A DNA stretch of 29,186 bases from NCBI GenBank assembly GCA_015501595.1, contig JADNRX010000618.1, forward strand, positions 1 through 29,186. Reading direction: 5' to 3'. Shown here piece after piece: positions 20,164-29,051 of this stretch. A program made the position numbers and the translations under genes. Position 1 is the first letter of the stretch; every line of letters begins with the position of its first letter. The stretch is from Hymenopellis radicata (lineage: Eukaryota; Basidiomycota; Agaricomycetes; Agaricales; Physalacriaceae). A model generated the notes under the pieces. It made no database searches. It worked only from the letters and a program-made list of their open reading frames with translations, and had not been told where the DNA came from.

Positions 20164-21607
20164 TAGAGGGAGGCACGAGTGGTAGGTACTTGCGGGTACT
20201 TGCAAGTATTGACGTCACCCGGGTGGTGCCGCACCCGGCACCTGCCCACCCGGCACTTGCCAAACACCCGGGTGGTGCACGGGTGGCAAGTACGGGCTCG
20301 GCAAGGCAAGTATTTGGGGCAAGTACTTGCCTAATACTTGCCTCAATGGTCAATTATATTTTTGGTGATTTTTAAGAATTTATTGAGGCTCAAATGAGCC
20401 CAACGTCGTTGAGAAACGACGTTCGCGAGAATTTCTTGCCAAGACCGAGATCGCCGAAGATCCCGGCAAGTGCCGGATAAGGATCGATCGCGTCTGATAT
20501 TGGCACTCTGCCTCCTCCCACCACAGCACAACGTTCGCGTTGTGTTCGTCGAGCCCCAGAAAATTTTCTGGGGCTCGTTCACCCTCTTATGCTTATTCTC
20601 CTTGGCTTTTCTCCCGCGGTTTGGCTTCGCGCCGCCGCCGCCGCCCATGGATTCGATCTGGGGCGATTTCTTGCGTTTGTCTGCACGACGACGCAATCTG
20701 GACGCAGTACGGACGCGTAAGCCCTCACGGAGGCTGCAATATGACAGGACAATGTTCTTTCGTTGGCTCCGGCCCAGCCGCCCTCGGATACGTTCCGGGG
20801 CGATCTTTTGCGCTCGTCTCTATGACGGCGCTCTTTCGTATGGATGCGGACGGTGTAAGCCCTCGCGACGAGGCCGCCACACCCTTGGATAGCGAGCGCG
20901 GGCTTGCAGCGGCCAACACGGATCGCACTTGTATAAACGACAGCTGTGGCGAACCGCCGACTTTTACGTGTTCTGCTCTCTCAACGAGCAACACGGACGC
21001 GTAAGCCTCCCGGAGGAGCAGCACTTCAGGACGGCGACGGGCTTCAAGAGGCTGGAATAGCCATCGCGTCGTCGTGATTCGAGTTTTCCTTCGGGCTGGA
21101 GGGCGTCGCGGACGCATCCAGCCCCAAGGTGCGTTTTTACTATATTTTCATCGCGCACTCTATCCTTATTCACAAAGTCTCTGCATTCGCCTCGTTTCCT
21201 CACCCACCCCGTCTCTTCACACACCTCTTCACCCGCCCCCGTCTCTTCACACACCTCTTCACCCGCCCCGTCGCTTTATACCTCCCCATCTATTCACATT
21301 CTGCTCAACCCCTCTGCTTGCTTTCCCAAGTAGTCAGGGCTTGAGCAATCTGTGTCGTGCACGTCGATAACCCCCGCGCAAATGCTCAGGGGTCGTCGGC
21401 GGGCACGAAAAATACACTGAACATGCAGGTACTTTTGGCAAGTACTTGCCCACCTGTGAGGCAAGTACTTGCCAAGTACTTGACCCGCGGGTCAAGTACT
21501 TGCGGGTACGCGGGTGGGCTGCCAGGTGGCAAGTCCGGCTTTCCGGCAGCAAGTATTTGCCGGGCGGGTGTCGGGTGCACCCGGGTATACACTCGTGCCT
21601 TGCTCTA
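20164..21607. mobile_element. hAT1b, second copy of the non-autonomous hAT-like transposon
   Basis: The element is 1444 bp, in the same orientation as hAT1a, and differs from it by only a few single-base indels. Examples are one extra A in the left subterminal region and one C fewer near 21124. The ends are identical to those of hAT1a. It is flanked by a perfect 8-bp direct repeat AGTTGACG (20156-20163 and 21608-21615), different from that of hAT1a, which shows independent insertion rather than segmental duplication. Confidence 0.92.
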
Positions 21608-22410
21608 AGTTGACGAGGACGCCTGTGACAACTTAGGTTTAAGGAAACTGTCGACTTCAGCGTCAAGCGACCAAGGTGCGTAATCTCCAAGTTCAAATTC
21701 ACGGGCCTGATGAAGACTCGTATCTAGTAAGACTAGTATACCTCTTACACCAGATATTTCTGCATCGACGCCAATGTAACTGGACTTTGTTCTCCTCGAT
21801 TACTGTGCGTAGGGCCACAAATTTGCCCCATGAAACCCCACGCTCCTCTCGTCTCGGACTCAATTTATCTCTCTGGCGGACCAGATGCGTCCAAGACGCG
21901 ACAAGAAGGCAGGGCCAAGGATCTTCAAGCGGACATCATTATTGGAACTCACGCGCGAAAATAGAGCAAGGTACGTATGTGATATTGATCTTCTACTCAT
22001 ACACGGGACCCGCCTTCTGTACGTCTGCACTGGTACCGCTGTAAGCATCGAGGATGTAAATGATACGAACACTCACACAAAGGTGGCGGGTTTCATTGAC
22101 TCAATGGTGCGATTGTGCACTCGCAGACCTTCTGGCTTCGTGAGTTTGGTCCTATCCTCACTTGCTGAATAGAAACTAACGTCGTCGTTAGCTCAAGGAA
22201 CGAGCGATGGCGCAAAGGCGTACCTGCTCCCGCCGGATCTCAGTAGCACCGAAGAGGAGCCTCTTATGGCACGGTCACGACTTGGGACTTCGTTGATCTG
22301 GATGACCCGCCTCGCGACAGCACCATCCTCTGGCGGCGCCACCGGCGGAGACGAGGTGTACGGCGACGGTGGCCGCTGTTGAGCCGTCATCTATCGATTC
22401 CTAAAGCGTA

Positions 22411-23660
22411 TGTTCAACTTTCGAAGGCGATCACGACAAGGTAACGTACGTTTTTCTCAGGCATGACGACCGCGGATTTGACAACAGAATTCAGCAGATC
22501 TGGATCGCCTTCGAGCCTTAATGGGTCAAAGTCGCTAGCACTGAGGTTTGACTTTGAAGTGTGGCGTTGCCACGGTGACTCTGAACTCGGCGTTGAACCT
22601 AGGACAATATGAGTGATGTAGGAATTAGGTGGAAAAGAGACTTACCACATTGTGGCTGTTAACTGCACGGCGGCGTTGAAGTCGGGACATGGTCAGGTGT
22701 ATTGGGCTTCATATGTTGGACTGTTCGCAGTGGTGGCGAGGCGAGCGATTTCGATGACGAAGATCTTATGAGTTGGGAAATCCTCCTCTCGTGGCTCTGG
22801 GGCGTTTATGATCATTTCCTAGTTGGTATGTTGAACTTTCAAACTTTGTGAACGAGAAGGTGACGTGCCTTCTCTGATACTGTAGTATTTCGACCGTAGG
22901 TTCACAGGGTGTGACCTGTGACCTCGTGAACTTGTTTGGTGGGATGTTCACAGCGGACATACCACTGTGACCCACTGAAAATAAGTTCACTAAATTTTTC
23001 AATGGCAAGGTTATTTCACAGGTTTTAGGCTGAATCTCAGTATAATTAGAGAAAAATGTGCTATTCTGGACCTAAAATACACTAAAAAGGAGAAAAATCC
23101 TATAAAAACTGCCACCAAGCTCAATTTGAGAGCAAAAGTCCGATTTGTGACCAATTTGGGGCAGGTTCACAGCCGAAAAAAAACTAGTGACTTGCTTATG
23201 TAATAGGTTCATTTTTTGGGCTCGTGACCTGTGACGTGAACCTATGGTCGAAATATGACAGTACTCGGAAACGAACTCACTCGATTTATAGATTCCCGTC
23301 CCCCTGAATTCAGATGGGACGATGCCGTTGACGGCGTGGTTGGAGTTCGACGTGTGGCGCAGGCTTGGTTGAAGCTGGAGACTTGGATGTGGAGTCGAGT
23401 AGCGAGCTATGGGTTTCGAGGAGGCCATTTCTTGTCGCTGTATTTCGACCTCACGGCGATTCAGGCTCTCAAGGCGCTCATAATTCCCTAAATGGTATGT
23501 TGACCTTTCGCAATGCGAATAGAACGGTGACGTACCGTTTGTTCCTAGCCCGAAATTGTACCCCGAAATTAACGCTGAACGCTGTAGAGATCTTATCGCC
23601 ATCAAGTTCCAAATCGGGCGAACAAGACGGTTCAAGTTTGAGTGTGGCGTCATTCCCATT
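22411..23660 (+). repeat. Degenerate tandem modular repeat in copy B
   Basis: There are three units beginning GTTSAACTTTCR-like at 22412, 22830 and 23499. Each is followed by GGTRACGTRC (near 22440, 22859 and 23526). Two are then followed by an AGATCTGGATC-like or related block and by GTGTGGCG. The second unit is split by the MITE at 22886-23255. It is the same module as in 4196-5950. Confidence 0.6.
22886..23255. mobile_element. 370-bp MITE-like element
   Basis: The left end is TATTTCGACCGTAGGTTCAC; the right end is its inverted complement with one mismatch. The interior is clearly richer in A and T than its surroundings and carries several GTTCACAG and GTGACCTGTGACC boxes near both ends. 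It interrupts a unit of the modular repeat. A target duplication could not be fixed with confidence, so the superfamily is open. Confidence 0.7.
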
Positions 23661-24497
23661 TGGAATACACAATTCTGGCGGAGGTTGAGCAGGATGCGAA
23701 TGAGGATAAGGTGAATTCACCTTCATCAGGAAAAGGGGCATGGGGCTCAGGATAGCTGTGGTAGACTATAGTTGACTCTAGTTGACCAGGAGACAGGAAA
23801 TCATCTAGGTTAACAAATCAACTCTGAGAAAGGTTCAGACCTGCAGCCTAACTCAGGCTGCTCCGGAGTCTGCCTTAGTCATCTCTGACTTCCTTCACGT
23901 CGCTCTCATTACTCCTCGAGTCAACTCAGGCAAGGTTAATTCTACTTGGGTGAGCTACAGATCAGTCTTCGAGCTCACTGCACACTACTTAAATGCGGGC
24001 TTAGTTAATGGAAAATCCATTCAAACAGCAGTAGAATCACAATAGAGATATTCATTTAAAACCAACAATACACCAGCAACTATATAAATGTAGTAAAGTA
24101 ACATATCCAGACTGCTAAGACATTGCGCATGTTCGTGACTACAGATTGACTGTACAGTCAACACTCGCGAGACGACCTTACCGAAATCTGCACGTATATC
24201 CGGCTGAGAGCCCACTCAGATACCCGGCAACTGCACATCGTTCCCGCTGTGGAGAGCCAACCCTGTCCTTGTCGTCACCATCGTTCCGCATCGGCCTCGT
24301 TAAGAGTGGTCTTCGTTTTCGACCAGAGTGGATTATCATCGTTTTGTGTACGGATCATCGCCATTTGGTCGTGCTCTTGTTGTTGAGTGAACACTTGTTG
24401 TTGAAGTCAATCGTTCTCGAGAAGTCTGTTCGTCTGCAGGGCAACATGCTATTATGAACGACCGTCATAGCACTGTAAGAGTCACTTACAAGTGTCC

Positions 24498-24556
24498 TCA
24501 TCGTAGTTGGGCACGCAGGCCTCATCGTAGTTGGGCACGCAGGCCTCATCGTCAGC
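24498..24556. repeat. Short tandem repeat in X2
   Basis: CGCAGGCCTCATCGTAGTTG is the core of a 24-bp unit repeated about two and a half times. The unit length equals that of the X1 minisatellite, and both contain CATCGT. Confidence 0.7.
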
Positions 24557-24889
24557 GAAGTGCTCGCAGGGTTCTTGTGCTTGACGCGCGTCATGCTGGA
24601 AAAAACCGAAAGTTAGGATGCTGTGGTTGAAACATTGACGGCTTACCATTTAGGCCTGCATGCTTGAAGCAATAGGTCTTCCTGATTTTAGCATTATGTG
24701 GTTCGGCGTTATTGGGGGCAGATGAAGATGGCGGTGGTGGAGGTGAGCGGACTTGATCGCAAAAGAAAACAACATGCACCTGACGCTGACGTGACTCGAC
24801 ACAACGGAATTAAACACAGCCGTCGACGTAGGTGAAGAAAATCCGCTCTGAGAAATATCCAAGTAGAGGATAAAACAGGAAAACGAAAG

Positions 24890-25130
24890 AACGCACCGTA
24901 ATGCTGCGCGACGCTCATTTCTCCTGCACTTGCTCTCGCAGAGTCCGCTGTTGGAATCCGGCGGGGGCTGGCGCTGTTTGACGCCGACTTCTCCAAAGTT
25001 GACGACGCCGGAATCGTTCAGTGCCGCCTACTTGAATAGGGCTTACACGTAGACAGCCCGGTGGTCCAACGAGCACCGAAAAAGAAATTATAGGAGTCGA
25101 GGAACAGAGAAGCGACGGGAGAGGCGTTTA
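24890..25130 (-). other. Module R4 in X2
   Basis: On the minus strand this contains GGACCACCGGGCTG, the hairpin motif (25023-25048), GGCGTCAAACAGCGCC, the CTCTGCGAGAG hairpin, and then a donor-like GGTGCGTTCTTTCG near 24890. It parallels R3 over about 230 bp. Confidence 0.6.
25023..25048 (-). ncRNA. GCGTAAGCCC hairpin motif in R4
   Basis: On the minus strand GTGTAAGC is followed by stem CCTA, loop TTCAAG and stem TAGG, then CGGC. One more U-G pair can form inside the loop. The stem differs from all other copies. Confidence 0.4.
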
Positions 25131-25346
25131 TGGACTTGTCTGTGGGGGTGAAAGAAAGAAATGGACGATCGACTTGGACTCAGGATCGAAGAAAACCAAC
25201 ATGCACGTGAGGACGACGTGGCATGTTCGGCTTGAGGCTGGGTCGTCCTTGGATGAATTGGTGGGCGGTAGGAGACCGTGGAAGGACTGGCGCGCATAAA
25301 TGATCGGTTTGCAGGAAGTAAATGATTTTGAGCAACGCACTGCGAC

Positions 25347-26447
25347 TAGAGACCTCAACGACTCAAATCCGGATCAGATCCGCGATCCATCACGCGAGTA
25401 CCCGTGGCCGAAAGCACCGATCCGTGATCCTTATGTGATCCGACCCGCCACGAATCGACGGATCAGACGGATCGGATCACCGAGATCGCCGAGCGAGTCG
25501 AGTACTCGAGTAAACTCGAGTACGCCATCACCCAAATCTATTCATGCGCGACGAGTATCCCCGGGCAATGGCACGGGGACACTCAGTCGTGCATGATGCA
25601 GACTGGAGAGTGGTGGTGAGAGTGGATGAGGAGGTGGTGGTGGTGGAGATGGTGATGGTGGTGGTGGAGGTGGTGGTGTGGGTAGTGGAGGTGGTGGAGG
25701 TGGTGGTGTGGGTAGTGGAGGTGGTGGAGGTGGTGATGTGGGTGGTGGAGGTGGTGGAGGTGGTGGTGTTGGTGATGGTCTGTGTCATCCGCGACGGCGC
25801 ACTCACCGTGTCACTGCGCCGCCACCCCATCCGCCGTCCGTCCATCGCGTCCGTCCATCGCATCCGTCCATCGTCGTCTTCACCCCATCCCCGCCGCCGT
25901 CCCATCTCCGTCGTCGTCATCCGGGAGTCGTCCAAGTCGGCGCCGTCGTGGAAGTCGTCTGTTGCTGCTGTCATAAAGACAGCAGCGGGTCCGGCATGAA
26001 GCCAAGACCACGATCCACACCCCAGAGGCCCCCTGACAATCGTCAGAGAGGCAGTGGCGACGACCGTCGCGCACTGGGTGGTTGTGGTGGGTGGTGGTGG
26101 TACGAGGAAGACAGAGAAACCATCCGATCGCAGGCTTACGCGGCCTCTCGGTGATTGCCGGATCGTGAGAATTGAGCAGAAATTCACGCGAATGGCTTGT
26201 TTGGGCGACGTAAGGGCCCGTTTAACTTCGTAAAAATTTGTAAATTAAGGTTAAATATATAGCTAAATATTGACGAGTCAACGCGAGTACTCGCGACGAG
26301 TACTCGCGCCTCCAGAGGCTGATCCGCGATCCATGTGCGATCCGACCCGTCACGGGTCTACGGATCAAACGGATCGGATCTCCGAGATGCCCGAGCGGAT
26401 CGAGTATGGGTAAACCCGCGTGATCCGCTGACTCGTTGAGGTCTCTA
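25347..26447. mobile_element. hAT2, a different non-autonomous hAT-like element
   Basis: The element is 1101 bp. The left end is TAGAGACCTCAACGACTCA and the right end TGACTCGTTGAGGTCTCTA, inverted copies with one mismatch. It is flanked by a perfect 8-bp direct repeat ACTGCGAC (25339-25346 and 26448-26455). Subterminal CGAGTACTCG palindromes and GATCCG boxes are abundant at both ends. The element lies inside module R3 of X2. No transposase is visible; the interior is largely a GGT-rich repeat and low-complexity sequence. One GCGTAAGCC sequence (minus strand, near 26134) lacks a clear stem. Confidence 0.9.
25618..25776. repeat. GGT-rich minisatellite in hAT2
   Basis: A unit of 30 bp (GTGGGTAGTGG followed by AGGTGGTGG-type triplets) is repeated about three times inside a longer GGT/GGA-rich tract. 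It opens long frames on both strands, read as glycine, valine or threonine/serine/histidine repeats, which I do not regard as genes. Confidence 0.85.
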
Positions 26448-26592
26448 ACTGCGACGCTGCCCGCCTGCAGACGGCGCAGCGTTCATTCCTCCAGCTCTCG
26501 CTCTCGCAGAGCCCGCTTGTAGGATGCAGCGAGGCAAGGCGCTGCTTGACGCCAACTTTTCCCAAGTGGACGGAGCGAACATCATATAAGTG

Positions 26593-26618
26593 CAGCCTGT
26601 TCTGACAGGGCTTACGCG
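26593..26618 (-). ncRNA. GCGTAAGCCC hairpin motif in R3
   Basis: On the minus strand GCGTAAGC is followed by stem CCTGT, loop CAGA and stem ACAGG, then CTGC. It is closest to R1 but with a different loop. Confidence 0.45.
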
Positions 26619-26747
26619 TAGCAGCCCGGTCGTCCAACGGGTACTGAGGACAAGCATAACAGGAACGAGGAGAAAGCGAGTACGATGCGGCGGCGACGGT
26701 GCCCAACATGGGTGATGATGGTGGTGGGAGATGACAGACGACGACTA

Positions 26748-26771
26748 CGAACAGCGGTTGATCACTGCTCG
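26748..26771 (-). other. Upstream hairpin of module R3
   Basis: On the minus strand CGAGCAGTG pairs with CGCTGTTCG over nine positions if two G-U pairs are allowed, closing a 6-base loop as in R1. On the plus strand the same positions would be A-C mismatches. Confidence 0.5.
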
Positions 26772-27009
26772 GATCGCCGGTCCCGTCATCCGACCATCGT
26801 GCAAACGCGTCGTAGGCGATGAACGATGGCACTGAGCGAGCTGGAAAAAGAATAAATAGGACTGTGTTAGCGAATTGAAACATTTGATATACATACGGAG
26901 TAGACCGACCGAGCGCGTAGTCGTAAGAGAGGGTGTTAGTGCTTACAAGGGTAAGTATTATCTTCATGTAGGCCAAAAAATGAGCAAAAAATAAAATGTT
27001 TGAACTTGT

Positions 27010-28130
27010 TTCAGGAATGCATCCCGCAATATTTTCAAGGTGTCTACTGTCTTCGTCGTCGCGCTGGAGGTCGGACAAGTTGTCGAAAACCGCCCGGTCC
27101 GATCATCCGAGTGGTGATCGCATCAGCATTTTTTGGCGTTAAGGTCTCATTCTTACCACCACCGCTCGGGCCTCATATGCGACCGTCTCTCCACAGCGAC
27201 CTAACCTTGTTGTCGTCGCATCTGGAGCTGTCATAACGTTCAAGGTGCGTCAAGAATGACGATCCTGCTGTCTCTGCACTCACGGAGGCAGCAAGTGCCA
27301 ACGCTAGCGACGGCAACGTCTACGGACAACATAGGAATGATGCAAGGATGATAATCGACGTGTGACACTGGGAGTGTGTAGATTGGATCTGCGCCGACAA
27401 GTACGTTTATTTTTTCTGCCTGGAACATCTTGTTGATTTTTTTCGTGATGCAGCTTGAACTTCATCTTCCGCCTCTTTCACCGCGTCGGGATGATTACTA
27501 TTAGGATCCAATGCCGTCGCGCCCCTTGTTGCCAGCTGTGGCGTTGCCTTCCTCCTTTCTTGCACGGCGCGGTCGACGGCTCCGAGGTGGGCGGCCTCGC
27601 ACGCGAAAAATGTCAACATTTTCGGCTGACAAGAGCTCATCCCCCTCTATTCACCTTACCGAGCCCTAAGCCATCTCCACCTAGCCATCGCCACCTCGAA
27701 AATTCGACGTACCACGCCCAAAGCCACGCCTCCAAAGGTTACGGCTCCCAGTCCCAACAGCATCCCCAGGTCCCGACGGACATCGCGTCTCACCCATATT
27801 CGAGCAACTACGGTTGCTAGCTGACTCGCCCGCCATGCTACGCGCTGAACCTGAGAACAGTTACCGCAAACCCGAAAACCATTTCTTCTCTGCGCCCTCC
27901 GTCATGACATCTGTCTGGGGCGGAGACGACGATGGCCTGACACTCGAGATGATCACCGAGGACGGAGGCGAGGATGGCGAAGGCGACGAGCAGAGAAGAA
28001 TGTGGATGCTTGTGAGGTCCCTTTCTCCATCCATACCCCATACTAATTCGTTTTGAGAAGAATTGGGATCATCCTTGACGCGTGCAGCGGTATCTCAACT
28101 CAACTTACGAACACGGTGCACGGTCCGGCA
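27010..28130. other. X2 interior, no recognised gene
   Basis: This part has a CCGATCATCCGAGTGGTGATC block near 27100, which recalls the start of module R2. A donor-like CAAGGTGCGTC lies at 27242. A plus-strand open frame at 27455-27820 has a Ser/Pro/His-rich second half (HPQVPTDIASHPYSSNYG). A short acidic frame at 27814-28056 reads MITEDGGEDGEGDEQ. None is recognised, and the Ser/Pro frame could be a disordered N-terminus or chance. Confidence 0.35.
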
Positions 28131-28142
28131 GTATGGCGGTAC

Positions 28143-28650
28143 CATTGCCCCCGGAATTGGTCAGTGTCGCCATCTTGTGCTCTGATAAGATCAGTACTCT
28201 TACCACCACAAGCTTACCCTCGATAAGGACACCATTTGACTTACTCTTCCTTCTGGCCCGACGACGTTATCCTGTTCGCTGTCTACGCTCCCGTACCGAG
28301 AACTAGGATGCTAACCACATGTCCATCGTTCAGGCGAGACACTTCACGCACCCGTACCGGTATCAAGCTCCCCGACTTCAAGCTGTCAACACCAGCCTCC
28401 AACTTGTTCTCAGGAAGCAGAGCTCAATAATGATACCAGTTACACCCTTGGTGACGTTCCTCGTGGTAGGTGATTTTCGTGCGCTTGTTGCTTGTTGACA
28501 GGGTTGAAGGAGTACGTCACCCGTGGTCTCCGTGCTCTCGTCGTCGCTTATGAAGAGGTTGCCTGCGATGATATCGAGGCTGAGGGTAACGGTTTTGAGC
28601 TTATTAGTCTTCATCGCCGCCATAATCCACTTGTCAGTGGTACCTGCCTG
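28143..28650 (+). pseudogene. Plasma-membrane H+-ATPase (PMA1-like P-type ATPase) fragment, broken and internally inverted
   Basis: P3-type ATPases pump protons out of the cell through a phosphorylated aspartate intermediate. The fragment starts in the stretch PELVSVAILCSDK, where the catalytic Asp (28184-28186) is kept but the DKTGTLT motif is altered to DKISTLT. A one-base deletion near 28208 shifts the frame. LTLDKD-like sequence, YSSFWPDDVILFAVYA and then RTGIKLPDFK follow. The next family block, VTKGVTGIIIELC, lies on the opposite strand (28417-28464), so a small piece has been inverted. After a possible 36-bp intron (28466-28501), RGLRALVVAYEEV and EAEGNGFELI return on the plus strand in a third frame. 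The likely intron argues for capture from genomic DNA rather than from mRNA. The rest of the pump is absent. Confidence 0.85.
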
Positions 28651-29051
28651 GGAACGACACCACCAACAATCGGTACATATAACTGTTACATTAGATGACC
28701 CTTTGTGTATCTTTCTGTACAAGTGTATTTCATGTAAGTTCAATCAATTATGTTATTCTACACCTCCATCCTTTCTCGAAGCAGTCATATCTGGCTTGAA
28801 CTTTCGAAGAAAAACTCGGGCTAGCTCAAAGCATACTAGAGTTGCCTCAGCACTGCTCGGGTAGTAAGCCACATATCACTCAAAGTCTAGGTAAGCCAAA
28901 GTTAGCTCTGGGTAGCTTGGTGAGATGACACTTTGCCATGGTTGTGTTGAGTCAGCTTAGAGGAACTCCCAGCAGCTCTGTTGCTCCTGGTGAACTTAGC
29001 TTAAGAGAAGTTCACCTGGGTTGTACTGAGTCCACAGGCAGTTTCCTGATG

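Larger units (their letters stand above)
19641..23723. repeat. Large unclassified repeat, copy B, right part
   Basis: Copy B resumes after X1 with ACCGTCGGGATC, matching about 2711 in copy A. It continues with AAGACTCTTGAAGGGTAAATT-like sequence and a block read as DDDVWTF in both copies. Similarity is patchy, with many indels. The hAT1b element and a small MITE interrupt it. From about 22400 it carries three units of the modular repeat. Confidence 0.65.
26448..26800 (-). other. Module R3 in X2, interrupted by hAT2
   Basis: On the minus strand this contains the upstream hairpin (26748-26771), the hairpin motif (26593-26618), GGCGTCAAGCAGCGCC and the GCTCTGCGAGAGC hairpin. hAT2 then cuts the module. 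It resumes below 25347 with CAGTGCGTTG, the counterpart of the GGTGCGTT donor-like site in R1 and R4. Confidence 0.6.
23724..29051. mobile_element. X2, gene-fragment-carrying element with X1-like ends
   Basis: The left end is CATCAGGAAAAGG and the right end CAGTTTCCTGATG, matching the ends of X1. The right ends of X1 and X2 also share a CTGTGG block next to the terminus. The span is 5328 bp and includes hAT2 (1101 bp). The interior has the same kind of content as X1: A+T-rich stretches, R modules and a host gene fragment. No convincing target duplication was found, and the left boundary rests only on similarity to X1. Confidence 0.55.

Noticed and set aside
25528..26187. Long open frames over the GGT repeat (threonine/histidine-rich on one strand, glycine-rich on the other)
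   Set aside because: They are produced by a 30-bp repeat, a multiple of three, inside hAT2. Nothing outside the repeat looks like a protein domain.
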